A stretch of DNA of 21,711 nucleotides from 73-13 sp035556075 (lineage in GTDB: Bacteria; Actinomycetota; Actinomycetes; Actinomycetales; Microbacteriaceae). The notes below the pieces were generated by a model. The model was given only the letters and a program-made list of their open reading frames with translations. It was not told the DNA's origin and ran no database searches. The translations under genes were made by a program, and so were the position numbers. Shown here piece by piece: positions 9,455 through 19,033 of this stretch. How positions within the stretch are numbered: position 1 is the stretch's first letter; the number at the start of each line of letters is the position of its first letter. The DNA lies in assembly GCA_035556075.1 (NCBI GenBank), contig DATMFQ010000051.1, positions 1 to 21,711 on the forward strand. The letters are read 5' to 3'.

Positions 9455-10288
9455 ATGACCGCCACCACCGAGGACTTCGTCGACGATCTCGTCACGGGCG
9501 AGGCGGTGGCGCTCGACGCGCGCCCCGCGAACTTCGCGCTCCGGGCCGCCGGAGGCGCGATCGACTTCCTCGTGATGGCGGCCGTGACGATCGGCGGCCT
9601 GCTCCTCGCAGCGATGCTCGGCGCGGCGCTCGACCTCGACACCGCGTCGATGACCGCGCTGGCGACCGTCGTCCTCGTCCTCGGCGTCGTCGCGATGCCC
9701 ACCCTCGTCGAGACGCTGAGCGGCGGTCGCTCACTCGGGCGACTCGCCGTCGGCGCCCGCATCGTGCGGGACGATGGCGGCGCGATCACGCTGCGCCACG
9801 CAGCCATCCGGGCCCTCGTCGGCGTCGTCGAGATCCTCATGACCTTCGGCGGGATCGCGATCCTCACGGCGCTGCTGTCGACCCGGACGAAGCGCCTCGG
9901 CGACCACCTCGCTGGCACCTACAGCCGCCACGAGCGGGTGCCGCGGCCGGTGCCGCTGGCACTGCCGGTGCCGCCGCGGCTGGTCGACTGGGCTCGCACC
10001 GCCGACGTCGCCCGGCTCCCGGACGCGCTGTCACGGCGGATCGCCCACTACCTGCGGCAGTCCGCCGGGATGCAGCCGGCCAGTCGCGTCCGACTCGGTG
10101 CGGCGCTCGCGGCCGAGGCCGCTGCCTATGTCGCACCGCGTCCCGTCGCCCCGCCGGACGAGTTCCTCGTCGCGGTCGCGGCGCTCCGGCGGGACCGCGA
10201 GGCGGTCGCGCTCGCGCGCCAGGACGCCGTGCTCACGCGGCTCGAGCCGGCGCTCCGCCCGCCGCACGGCCTGCCGGACCGCGGCTGA
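9455..10288 (+). CDS. RDD-family membrane protein
   Basis: The 277-residue protein opens with an acidic N-terminus and then the RDD domain. Its first helix carries the domain's conserved Arg/Asp-Asp pattern as ALRAAGGAIDFLVMAA (about 29-44). A second helix and the SLGRLAVGARIVRDDGGAITLRHA block precede a third helix and TKRLGDHLAGTYSRHE. The C-terminal 110 residues are a soluble helical tail containing LSRRIAHYLRQ. RDD proteins are three-helix membrane proteins, some acting as ion exchangers, but the actinobacterial SpoIIM-linked type is uncharacterised. The ATG at 9455 is chosen over upstream in-frame codons because those run through the SpoIIM gene on the other strand and because a leaderless -10 fits it. 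Confidence 0.88.
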   Translation: MTATTEDFVDDLVTGEAVALDARPANFALRAAGGAIDFLVMAAVTIGGLLLAAMLGAALDLDTASMTALATVVLVLGVVAMPTLVETLSGGRSLGRLAVGARIVRDDGGAITLRHAAIRALVGVVEILMTFGGIAILTALLSTRTKRLGDHLAGTYSRHERVPRPVPLALPVPPRLVDWARTADVARLPDALSRRIAHYLRQSAGMQPASRVRLGAALAAEAAAYVAPRPVAPPDEFLVAVAALRRDREAVALARQDAVLTRLEPALRPPHGLPDRG

Positions 10289-10293
10289 TCCGG
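10274..10293. terminator. Weak hairpin between convergent RDD and ahcY genes
   Basis: CCGGA (10274-10278) and TCCGG (10289-10293) form a five-base stem with a ten-base loop, spanning the RDD stop in the 17-base gap before the ahcY stop. It is the only candidate terminator here and may be chance. Confidence 0.25.
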
Positions 10294-10305
10294 ACGCGCC
10301 CGACG

Positions 10306-11781
<1,476 letters not shown>

Positions 11782-11834
11782 GCCGAGCATTCTCCCAGAC
11801 CCGTGCCGCGAATCCGCCCCGCGCGCCCGAGAGA

Positions 11835-12041
11835 TCAGGCGACGGCGGTCGCCCCGACGCGGGTGAGCAGCCAGCCCTGCGGCGGCCTGGTGCGCGCCGC
11901 GTGCCGATCGCACAGGTCGTACGCGTGCGGGCTCGGCTCGTGCGCGAGCGGCCCGAGGACGGCCATCTGGTCCGCGTAGACATAGGTGAGCGTCGCGGTG
12001 GCCCCCGCCCCGCACCCCACTCTGCTGCACCTGCGGCTCAT
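11835..12041 (-). CDS. DUF3499 small Cys-rich protein
   Basis: The 68-residue protein starts MSRRCSRVGCGAGATATLTY and contains a Cys5-x4-Cys10 pair and a later YDLCDRHAAR with Cys44 and His47, a plausible zinc-binding set. This is the DUF3499 pattern, a short actinobacterial protein usually located between the metallopeptidase-family gene and phosphomannomutase or SAH hydrolase. Function is unknown. A longer frame continues upstream but runs antisense through the neighbouring gene and is not believed. The start is 25 bases from the divergent start at 12067. Length is shorter than many relatives, which often have extra C-terminal residues. Confidence 0.85.
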   Translation of the reverse strand: MSRRCSRVGCGAGATATLTYVYADQMAVLGPLAHEPSPHAYDLCDRHAARTRPPQGWLLTRVGATAVA

Positions 12042-12066
12042 CAGGCCCGACGATACACTCGCAGAC
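12042..12066. promoter_or_regulatory. 25-bp divergent leaderless promoter
   Basis: On the plus strand TACACT (12054-12059) is followed by seven bases and then the GTG at 12067. No Shine-Dalgarno sequence is present, so transcription probably begins at the start codon. On the minus strand the same bases read AGTGTATCGT; TATCGT lies eight bases before the DUF3499 ATG. The two -10 elements overlap, and each -35 must lie inside the opposite coding region. Confidence 0.5.
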
Positions 12067-12492
12067 GTGCGACGATCCCCGCGACGCGCTGCGAAGGCCC
12101 GCAGCCGGCACGGTCGGCCACTGCGAAACGCGGTGACCGGGCCGTACCTGCCGCCGCTGACGACGCGCATCATCCTCTTCGAGTCGACGGTCGCCTCGAT
12201 GGCGGAGTACCTGCTCGACCTGTGGCCCGAGGAACTCGCCGGCGTCCACTTCGAGGTCGCGGGGCTGCCCGCCGGCACGGTGTCCGATGAGGGCGTCCAC
12301 CGCTGGCAGGTCGACCACGCGAATCGCCGCATCGTCCTCTACCGGGTGCCGATCGAGCGGCTCACCCGCTTCCACGTTCGTGACGAGTATCACCTCGTCC
12401 TCGTCATCGAGTCGTGCCTCGTCCGCGCGGTCGCCGAGCTCCTCGGCAAGGACCCGTGGGATCTCGCGCCGGAGCGCTTCCGTCACTTCTAA
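12067..12492 (+). CDS. Metallopeptidase-family protein (Rv3259 type), probably non-classical
   Basis: The 141-residue protein begins with a basic stretch (VRRSPRRAAKARSRHGRPLR), then LPPLTTRIILFESTVASMAEYLLDLWPEELAGVHFEVAGLP, RRIVLYRVPIERLTRF and a helix ending VIESCLVRAVAELLGKDPWDLAPE. Word order matches the small actinobacterial proteins labelled metallopeptidase family, found beside DUF3499 and DUF5719. The zincin motif HExxH is absent, so peptidase activity should not be assumed. The GTG at 12067 is chosen for its leaderless -10 TACACT; an upstream ATG at 11986 would read through DUF3499 on the other strand. The frame ends 10 bases before a motif-pair hairpin. Confidence 0.75.
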   Translation: MRRSPRRAAKARSRHGRPLRNAVTGPYLPPLTTRIILFESTVASMAEYLLDLWPEELAGVHFEVAGLPAGTVSDEGVHRWQVDHANRRIVLYRVPIERLTRFHVRDEYHLVLVIESCLVRAVAELLGKDPWDLAPERFRHF

Positions 12493-12500
12493 GGGCGCGA

Positions 12501-12524
12501 CCCGCATTCCTCACGAATGCGCGG
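12501..12524 (+). terminator. Terminator-like hairpin from an inverted GAATGCG pair
   Basis: CGCATTC (12503-12509) and GAATGCG (12515-12521) form a perfect seven-base stem around the loop CTCAC. Flanking CC/GG extends it by two pairs if one C bulges. It begins ten bases after the TAA of the metallopeptidase-family gene and 20 bases before the next start, so it can end one transcript before the next begins. Confidence 0.65.
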
Positions 12525-12531
12525 GCCCGGC

Positions 12532-12537
12532 TAGCCT
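12532..12537 (+). promoter_or_regulatory. Candidate leaderless -10 of the DUF2142 gene
   Basis: TAGCCT is followed by six bases (CATCGG) and the GTG start at 12544. No Shine-Dalgarno sequence is visible. The spacing places the transcription start at or next to the first codon. A matching -35 is not obvious. Confidence 0.4.
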
Positions 12538-12543
12538 CATCGG

Positions 12544-14049
12544 GTGCGGACGCGGTGGGCGACGGGGGTGCGGCTCCTCCTCGGGGTCATCGCCGCGGCG
12601 GTCGCGCTCGGTGCCTGGGCGGTGTCGGCGCCGGTGGGCGCCGCGCCGGATGATGACTTCCACCTCGCCTCGCTGTGGTGCGCGCCGACCGCGAGTGCCG
12701 ATTACTGCGAGCCGATCGCCGGGACCAGCGAGGGTGAGATCCGGACCGCGGTGTCCCTTGGGCTGCGGTGCTTCATCATCGACGAGACGGTCAGCGGCGC
12801 GTGCACGGCCGATGTGCTCGCCGACGATCGTCGGGTCCGCACCGACCGCGTGAACTTCGGCGGCTACAACCCAGCGGGCTTCTACGCCTTGCTCGGCCCG
12901 CTCGCCGGGAGCGACATCGAGGCATCCGTGCTGGCGGTGCGGCTGACGAATGCGGCACTGTTCCTCGTGATCGTGCTCACCGCGTTCCTCCTCCTGCCGG
13001 CCGCGAGGCGGCCCGCGCTCGTCTGGGGGACGCTGCTGACGATCGTGCCGATGGGGCTCGACCTGGTCCCCTCGACGAATCCGCAGTCCTGGACCTTCGG
13101 CCCGGCGGCGGTCACGCTGCTCGCGGTGCTCAGCGCGGTCGAGGCACGAGGCTGGCGGCGCTGGGCGCTCGCCGGGCTCGCCGTGACCGCGACGGTCATC
13201 GGGGTGCTCGCCCGCTCGGATGCCGCCGTCATCCCGGTGCTGACGGTCGGGATCGTGCTGCTGCTGCGGTTCACGCCGTCGCGGCGCGGCTGGGCGCTGC
13301 TCGGGGGGCTCGCGGTCCTCGTCCTCATCGCCGTCATCGGGCTGCTGTCCGCCAGCCAGCGCGAGTACCTCCTCCCCCGCACGGGCGGCTACACGCTCGA
13401 GCACCTCGGCCTCGCGGTCATGGACACCCTCGCGATGCCGATCCTCTGGTACCGCGTGCTCGCGGGGCCGGTCGGCTGGCAGGACGTGCCGCTGTCGCCG
13501 GTCGTCGGAATCGTCGGCGGACTGCTCCTGTTGCTCGCGGTCGCGACGGCGCTGCGCGTCGGTGATCGACGAATGCGGTGGGCGATCGGGCTCGTCATCG
13601 TCGCGCTCTGGCTGCTCCCCCTCTACCTGCTCGTCAACAACGGCAGCCTCGTCGGCATGTACGTCCAGCCGCGCTACGTCGCCCCGATGGTGGTGCTGCT
13701 CAGCACGCTCGTGTTGCTGCGCGGCGCGGGGACGCTGCGGCTGCCGACGTGGGCGGCCTGGACGGTCGCGGCGGCGCTCGCGGTCGCGCACGCCGCCGCG
13801 CTGCACGGGGTGATCCGGCGGTATGTGACCGGCACTGACGTCGTCGGTTTCGACCTGGGGGCACAGGCCGAGTGGTGGTGGCCCGGCGCCCCCGCGCCGA
13901 TGACGGTATGGCTCGTCGGCGGGGTCGCCTGGGCGGTGCTGCTCGCGGTCGCGGTGCCGCTCATCACGGCCGGTCCCGGCGACAGGTCCTGGCGACCGAG
14001 CCTCGCGGCCGCACCTCAGAACCGGACGAGGACCTCGGACGCGAGCTGA
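12544..14049 (+). CDS. DUF2142 polytopic membrane protein
   Basis: The 501-residue protein has an N-terminal helix (about 9-30) followed by the extracytoplasmic block APDDDFHLASLWCAP (33-47) with the paired Cys46 and Cys58, and NFGGYNPAGFYALLG (about 103-117). Roughly ten further transmembrane helices follow. The P-x-D-E/D-x-x-H motif and helix layout identify DUF2142, a family related in topology to GT-C glycosyltransferases and often found in polysaccharide and teichoic-acid loci. The Asp-rich first loop is where GT-C enzymes hold catalytic acids, so sugar transfer from a lipid carrier is a reasonable but unproven guess. The GTG start fits a leaderless -10 at 12532. Its last 34 bases overlap the 3' end of the convergent DUF5719 gene. 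Confidence 0.85.
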   Translation: MRTRWATGVRLLLGVIAAAVALGAWAVSAPVGAAPDDDFHLASLWCAPTASADYCEPIAGTSEGEIRTAVSLGLRCFIIDETVSGACTADVLADDRRVRTDRVNFGGYNPAGFYALLGPLAGSDIEASVLAVRLTNAALFLVIVLTAFLLLPAARRPALVWGTLLTIVPMGLDLVPSTNPQSWTFGPAAVTLLAVLSAVEARGWRRWALAGLAVTATVIGVLARSDAAVIPVLTVGIVLLLRFTPSRRGWALLGGLAVLVLIAVIGLLSASQREYLLPRTGGYTLEHLGLAVMDTLAMPILWYRVLAGPVGWQDVPLSPVVGIVGGLLLLLAVATALRVGDRRMRWAIGLVIVALWLLPLYLLVNNGSLVGMYVQPRYVAPMVVLLSTLVLLRGAGTLRLPTWAAWTVAAALAVAHAAALHGVIRRYVTGTDVVGFDLGAQAEWWWPGAPAPMTVWLVGGVAWAVLLAVAVPLITAGPGDRSWRPSLAAAPQNRTRTSDAS

Positions 14050-15650
14050 CCGGGCGGCTGCAGGGGTGACTGCGCATTGAGCCCCGGGCCGATCGCCAGG
14101 AGCGCCGCCGCGAGTCCACGCACCCCCTCGAGCGTCGCGGTCGACTCGACCGGCAGCTGCACCCACTCAGTTGCACCCGGTGCGACCTCGAGGGTGATCG
14201 GCGCCTGCCCGGCGATCGTCACCGTCGCGGCGGCGGGCGACGCGCCGGAGTTGGTGATCCAGAGCACGTAGCCGAGCGCGACGTTGCCGGGGGGTGCTGC
14301 GCCGGTCTGGGCTGCCGTGCCACCGGGGACCGTCGCGACACTCCCACCACCGTCGGCGAGCCGCGGCAGCGCAAGCATGGCCCTGTCGGCGAGCGGTGCG
14401 GCCGGGGTCGCCCAGGCGAAGTCGACGCGCGGACCCGCGGTGGTCGTGGCGAGCGTCGAATTGCGCACCGCCCCGACGAGCGGGGAGTCGGCGGTGACGA
14501 CGATCGTGTAGTCGCCCGCGGGCACCCGCTCGAGCACGTGCTCCGTGACGAGACCGGGCGTCAGCGTGAGCCGGATCGAGAACGGCTCCGGAACCGCCAC
14601 CTCATCGCCGTCGTGCTCATGGTCGGCGTGCGCATCCCCGGGCGCGTCGGCATCGACCGTCTCGTCGACGGCGAGGGCGTCGGCGAGTGTCGCGCCCTGC
14701 GGGATGACGGCGACCGTCACCGGGACCTCGATCGTGCCGGGCGCGAAGAGCCGCAGCACGGTCGAGATGTCGTCGTGGTCGACCTCCTGGACGTCGACCG
14801 TCGCGAGCTCGGCCCGCGCCTGCGCCCGGATCCCGGGGATGACGAGCGTCGAGCTCGGCTGCTGCGCGCTGACCAGGTCGACGCCCCCGGTCGCCAGCGA
14901 GCGGACGATCGACTGCTGCATCGCGGCCGTGACGCGGCCCCCCGTGCTGACGACCCGCACCACCGGGGCGACGACATCGACGGCGAACCCATTGAGCGGG
15001 ATGACCCGCTGCTCGTCCGGGGCCAGCCGGATGCCCGTGAGCCCGGCGGCGGAGATCCGCCCGTCCTCGCTGTAGAGCTCGATCTCGACCGTGGCCTCGA
15101 CCGCGCTCGGGTTCGTCAGGAGCAGGAGCGAGGTGCGGCCGAGCGTCGTCGCCCCGGCGACGAGCCACTGCTCGCTGACTGGCGCGGTGCACGCGGCAAC
15201 GGCAAGGCCGTCGATGCCGGCGGCGACGATCTCCGTCTGCAGCCCCGCGGCGGCCGGCGCTCCGGCCCCTGTGACGGCGACCGTGCCGATCTCGGCGACG
15301 GCCGGGGATCCGAGCGTCCCCGCATTCGTCCCGGCGATGTCGCGCACGTCGACGGCGGTGTCGGCCGCCCACGCGGTCCGCGGTACGCCGATCGGCGAGG
15401 CCGTCGACGCGCCCTCCCCGGTGTCGCTCGCGAGGCGGAGCAGGCCGCCCGGGCAGACGAGCTGCTGGGGTGCCGCGGTCGGGACCGCCGTGAGGCTCGG
15501 TGCGGTCGCCGACCAGGTCGGCGGCACGATGAAGGTCGAGGCGAATGCGACGGCGGCGGCGAGCGCGGCGACGACGACGCCCGCCGTGGTGCGGCCCGCC
15601 ACGACCGCGACCTCGCGGCGGGTGACCTTGCGCTGCGCGTCGTCGCTCAT
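14016..15650 (-). CDS. DUF5719 family protein, membrane-anchored exported protein
   Basis: The 544-residue protein has a short basic cytoplasmic tail (RKVTRREVAVVAGR), one transmembrane helix (about 22-46) and a long Ala/Val/Thr-rich extracytoplasmic region of beta-rich repeats. The block QQLVCPGGLLRLA (68-80) is typical of DUF5719, a family found next to a large glycosyltransferase and whiB in actinobacteria. An acidic/His loop (DAHADHEHDGDE) lies near residue 345. The ATG overlaps the glycosyltransferase stop (ATGA), so the two are translated together and probably act together at the envelope. Function is unknown. The final 34 bases overlap the DUF2142 gene tail-to-tail, with no room for a separate terminator. 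Confidence 0.82.
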   Translation of the reverse strand: MSDDAQRKVTRREVAVVAGRTTAGVVVAALAAAVAFASTFIVPPTWSATAPSLTAVPTAAPQQLVCPGGLLRLASDTGEGASTASPIGVPRTAWAADTAVDVRDIAGTNAGTLGSPAVAEIGTVAVTGAGAPAAAGLQTEIVAAGIDGLAVAACTAPVSEQWLVAGATTLGRTSLLLLTNPSAVEATVEIELYSEDGRISAAGLTGIRLAPDEQRVIPLNGFAVDVVAPVVRVVSTGGRVTAAMQQSIVRSLATGGVDLVSAQQPSSTLVIPGIRAQARAELATVDVQEVDHDDISTVLRLFAPGTIEVPVTVAVIPQGATLADALAVDETVDADAPGDAHADHEHDGDEVAVPEPFSIRLTLTPGLVTEHVLERVPAGDYTIVVTADSPLVGAVRNSTLATTTAGPRVDFAWATPAAPLADRAMLALPRLADGGGSVATVPGGTAAQTGAAPPGNVALGYVLWITNSGASPAAATVTIAGQAPITLEVAPGATEWVQLPVESTATLEGVRGLAAALLAIGPGLNAQSPLQPPGQLASEVLVRF

Positions 15651-18523
15651 CGGACCTCCTCGAGCTCGGCGGCGGCGTCGGCATCACCGGCACCGCCAGC
15701 ATCACGGGCGGTGAGGTCGGCATCCCGGCCGCGCACGGCACGGACACCGCGGCGGCGGACGGTCGGCACGGCGAGCAGCAAGAAGACGCCGACGACGCCG
15801 AGCTGTGCTGCCGCGGAGATGGCACCAAGCGGGGTGTCCCAGGGGCCGGGCTCGGTGGCCGGCGCCGCCGAGGTCGCCCCGGGGTGCTGCCAGAGCGGAC
15901 CGAGTGGGGTGAGGCCGACCGACACCAGGTCGGGATTCGCCGCGAGGGCGTCGACGGCGCGGGCGTAGGCCGCGGTGCCAGCACCAGCGCCGCGCAGCAG
16001 CACGTACTCGACCTGGGCCTCATCGAGCGCGGCACCGAGATCGAGCCCGGAGTCGGAGACGAGGTTGGCGACGAGGTCGACGAGGGACCGGTCGGATTCC
16101 TCGATGCTCGTGCGAGTCGTCTCGAGCGTCGTGATCCGCTCCATCGTCAGGCCGGCACCCCGCTGCAGCACGACCGCGTACTCGGCGGCGCCCTGCGCAG
16201 TGATGTCGAGCGTGCCGAGCCCGGGGTCGGTGACCCCCTCCGCGGCGACGAGGGCGGGCAGCACTCGGCCCGCGGACGGCTGCACGGCTGTCTGACCGGT
16301 AGCGCCAGCGAGCCCGAGCGGGACGACGGCGAGCACGAGTCCGAGCACGGCGACGATGGCGGGCGCGTTCGCCCAGCGGCCGAGCCCGTCGAGGGCGACG
16401 ACCGCCGCGCCGAGCAGCCCGAGCCAGTACAAGCTCACCCCGCTGCCCGGCCAGATCGTCGCGATCTCCCCCAGCGGGGTGACGGCGACACCGAGGACGG
16501 TCGCGCCGACCGCCGTCGCCAGGCCCGCCGCCGCGACGACGAGGGCCGGGATGGCCCGCGTGCCGCCCCTGAGGAAGCACGCCAGCACCGCAAGCAGCCC
16601 GATCGGCGCGACGACAATCGCGAGCACGATCGTGCCGGTGAGGGCACCGAGGTCCGGGAGGCCGAATGCGGCGGCAAGGGCGGGGACGAACGTCTGCCAC
16701 TCGAGGTAGTGCGCACTCGGGCTGCCGAGCAGTAGGGCGAGCATGCGGGGCGTCTCGGCGGCGACCGGGATCCCGGGGTCGGCGAGGGCGGCGAACGGCG
16801 TGCCGCGGCCGAGCTGCGCGAGGACGAGCGGGGCGGCGAGGACCGCCGCGGGCAGCACGATGATCGCGAGTCGGTGGATGCGCGTCGGCTGCACGATCAT
16901 GAGCGCGACGAGGAGTAGGACGAGGGCGGGCGCCAGCACGGGTGCTCCCGCGACCACGCCGGCGAACAGGAGTGCCGCGACGGCCGCACGCGACCACGAG
17001 GTCCGCGCGTCGATGACGGCCGCGACGAGCCACGGCAGCAGGACGTGCGCGAGGATGGCGCCGACCCGACCGTCGGAGGCGGCGGCGATGAGCGGCGGGG
17101 CGATGGCCCAGCCGAGTGCCGCGACGGCGGGCCCCCAGCCGGTCGGGCTGAGCCGTGCCGCGGCGAACCAGGCGCCGAGCGCGGCGAGCGGCATGGCGGC
17201 GATGAGCAGGATGACGATTGCGAGGCTCGGCGACCACCAGGTCGCGGAGCCGAGGAGCGCGAGCACCGCGTGGAAGGGATCGGCCGTGCCGACGAAGCCG
17301 CCATCCTCGAGCCGCGCGCGGATCCCGAGGGTCTCCCACAGCGAGGCGATGGGACCGAGTGGCGCGAGCGCACCGCCGGCGACCGCGGGCGCCCCGATCC
17401 ACCGGCCGAAGACGACAATGCTCGCGACGGCGGCGATAAGCACGGCCCAGGCACCGCCGGACGCGAAGAACGGCGCACGCTCCCGTATCGGCTCGGGGAG
17501 GTCAGCGGTGCGCGCCTCGACGGCGACCGCACGGTCCTTCAGCTCGGTCGCGTCGCGACCCGTCACGCGGAATGGGGCGATCGCCGCCCAGCCGACCCGT
17601 CGGGTCCTGGCGATGTCGCCTCGCGCGCCGAGCACCGTGCCGTCGACGATGCCGAGGAGGCCCGCTCCGAGCTCCCCGGGCACGAGGCTCGGCTGCTTCG
17701 CAAGGAGTCGCCACAGCGATCGGCCGATCGCGACCGGCAGGACGGCGAGCCACAGCAGCGGCAGGGCCCAGCCCGGCGAGTAGACGAGCCGGCGGTGGAG
17801 CTGGGCGCTGCGACGCAGCCGGTTGCGGGTGCCGGCACCGAGTCGGCGCCGCCCAAACACCTCGACGGGCCCGGCGGAGGCGACCCGTGCCCCCGGCACC
17901 CGCTCGACGCGTGCCCCGGTGAGCCGTGCCCGCACCCCGAAGTCGAGCCCCGCGTCGATCGCCGGCAGGCCGTCGTCGAAGCCACCGAGCCGGTGCCACA
18001 GCGCGGCCTGCACGAGACTGCCCGGCACCGCGACGCCGAGCACATCGGTCGCGAGATCGTGCTGCGACTGATCGAGCTCATCGACGACGAGCTGCAGGCT
18101 CTCGCCGCTCGAGGTGAGCGCCTCGCCGTACGCGTGGATGACCGTCTTGTCGTCCCAGCGCATGAGCTTCGGTCCGGCGACGAGCACGGACGGCGACACC
18201 TCGACGGCCGCGAGCAGCGCCTCGAGCGCGCGCGGGTGGGGCGCATTGTCGTGGCCGAGGAACCAGTACCACTCGGTCTCGTCCGCCGTCGGCACCCGAT
18301 TGAGCACGGACTGCGCGACCTGGGCGAGCGAGCCGCGCCGCGCGCTGACGACCGTGACACCGGGCAGGCGCTCCTGCAGCACCTTGAGTGAGGCGTCCGA
18401 TGAGGCGGCGTCGATCGCGAGGATCCGGTCAGGTCGACGCGTCTGCTGGGCGAGCGCATCGAGCGTGGCGGGGAGGTGCTTCGCGCCGTTGCGGGCGACG
18501 AGGACCACGGTGACAGTCGTCAT
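15647..18523 (-). CDS. Family 2 glycosyltransferase fused to a large multi-pass membrane domain
   Basis: Residues 1-230 form a GT-A domain. It starts with TVTVVLVARNGAKHLPATLDAL, has DAASSDAS, then WYWFLGHDNAPHPRALEAL in the metal and nucleotide region, and GFDDGLPAIDAGLDFGVRARL as the acceptor-side motif. A first membrane pair (about 245-265) and a second, large block of about twelve helices (355-745) follow, then a soluble extracytoplasmic part and a last helix near 905-925. The 958-residue size and arrangement match the giant glycosyltransferases next to whiB2 and DUF5719 in Microbacteriaceae and relatives. The likely role is adding sugar to an envelope polymer; donor and acceptor are unknown. 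A candidate -10, TAGCGT (18538-18533), lies nine bases before the ATG. The stop overlaps the DUF5719 start. Confidence 0.88.
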   Translation of the reverse strand: MTTVTVVLVARNGAKHLPATLDALAQQTRRPDRILAIDAASSDASLKVLQERLPGVTVVSARRGSLAQVAQSVLNRVPTADETEWYWFLGHDNAPHPRALEALLAAVEVSPSVLVAGPKLMRWDDKTVIHAYGEALTSSGESLQLVVDELDQSQHDLATDVLGVAVPGSLVQAALWHRLGGFDDGLPAIDAGLDFGVRARLTGARVERVPGARVASAGPVEVFGRRRLGAGTRNRLRRSAQLHRRLVYSPGWALPLLWLAVLPVAIGRSLWRLLAKQPSLVPGELGAGLLGIVDGTVLGARGDIARTRRVGWAAIAPFRVTGRDATELKDRAVAVEARTADLPEPIRERAPFFASGGAWAVLIAAVASIVVFGRWIGAPAVAGGALAPLGPIASLWETLGIRARLEDGGFVGTADPFHAVLALLGSATWWSPSLAIVILLIAAMPLAALGAWFAAARLSPTGWGPAVAALGWAIAPPLIAAASDGRVGAILAHVLLPWLVAAVIDARTSWSRAAVAALLFAGVVAGAPVLAPALVLLLVALMIVQPTRIHRLAIIVLPAAVLAAPLVLAQLGRGTPFAALADPGIPVAAETPRMLALLLGSPSAHYLEWQTFVPALAAAFGLPDLGALTGTIVLAIVVAPIGLLAVLACFLRGGTRAIPALVVAAAGLATAVGATVLGVAVTPLGEIATIWPGSGVSLYWLGLLGAAVVALDGLGRWANAPAIVAVLGLVLAVVPLGLAGATGQTAVQPSAGRVLPALVAAEGVTDPGLGTLDITAQGAAEYAVVLQRGAGLTMERITTLETTRTSIEESDRSLVDLVANLVSDSGLDLGAALDEAQVEYVLLRGAGAGTAAYARAVDALAANPDLVSVGLTPLGPLWQHPGATSAAPATEPGPWDTPLGAISAAAQLGVVGVFLLLAVPTVRRRGVRAVRGRDADLTARDAGGAGDADAAAELEEVR

Positions 18524-18632
18524 GACCGTCCCACGCTACGTGGCGCGCGAGCCGGGTGGCGGGAGGCGCTCCGTGCGGCGATGAATGCGAGAGCTGGCTA
18601 GCCGACGACGACCAGCTGCGGAGTGGGACGGC
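18524..18632 (-). other. Intergenic region between whiB and the glycosyltransferase gene
   Basis: This interval holds a single GAATGCGA motif (18583-18589) and a weak hairpin, AGCTGG (18592-18597) with CCAGCT (18612-18617), which is the best candidate terminator for whiB. A further CTCCG/CGGAG pair lies outside it. The 3' part must carry the promoter of the glycosyltransferase gene; TAGCGT on the minus strand (18538-18533) is a possible -10. Confidence 0.4.
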
Positions 18633-18959
18633 TCAGGCGCGGCGGCGAAGCCGGCGGCGCTCACGCTCGCTGAGCCCACCCCAGATGCCGAAGCGCTCGT
18701 CGTTCTGCAACGCGTACTCGAGGCACTCCGCCTTCACCTCGCACGATGCGCAGATGCGCTTGGCGTCGCGGGTCGAGCCGCCTTTCTCAGGGAAGAACGC
18801 CTCGGGGTCGGTCTGCGCACAGAGCGCGTCGACCTGCCAGGCCAGGGGGCTGTCGTCGTCGTCAAGGGGGGCGGTGCGTCGGACGCCCGGGACGCCGAGG
18901 TGGATCGGGTCGACGAACCAGTCGCCGGGGACTGAGCCACGTGGTGCGGATCCGGTCAT
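18633..18959 (-). CDS. whiB2: WhiB-family iron-sulfur regulator, WhiB2/WhmD type
   Basis: The 108-residue protein holds four cysteines for a [4Fe-4S] cluster: one in DALCAQTDPEAFFPEKGG, the Cys-x2-Cys pair in RICASCEVKAECLEYAL with a third five residues on. The motif GIWGGLSERERR and a basic tail RRLRRRA for DNA contact follow. EKGGSTRDAKRIC and NDERFGIWGG match the WhiB2/WhmD class, essential for septation in mycobacteria and streptomycetes. WhiB proteins work bound to the principal sigma factor. The ATG at 18959 is preferred: AAGGA is six bases upstream, whereas the ATG at 18965 abuts it. A consensus promoter lies about 70 bases upstream. Confidence 0.93.
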   Translation of the reverse strand: MTGSAPRGSVPGDWFVDPIHLGVPGVRRTAPLDDDDSPLAWQVDALCAQTDPEAFFPEKGGSTRDAKRICASCEVKAECLEYALQNDERFGIWGGLSERERRRLRRRA

Positions 18960-19033
18960 CGGCATTCCTTCCGGCTCATCCGACCGGACTGCTTCCGGCC
19001 TTCCGCCCTCGCGCGCTCCGCGATGACTGCAGC

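Noticed and set aside
11835..12332. Longer version of DUF3499 starting at 12332
   Set aside because: The extra N-terminus is antisense to the metallopeptidase-family gene and has no family similarity; MSRRCSRVGC is the normal beginning.
14538..15968. Long plus-strand open frame opposite DUF5719 and the glycosyltransferase
   Set aside because: Composition is Arg/Gly/Asp-rich shadow sequence with no recognisable domain or ribosome-binding site, while the minus-strand genes are clear.
11787..18967. GAATGCT at the ahcY start and GAATGCC at the whiB ribosome-binding site as regulatory uses of the motif
   Set aside because: Both lack the final G, and each is explained by a purine-rich ribosome-binding site running into an ATG.
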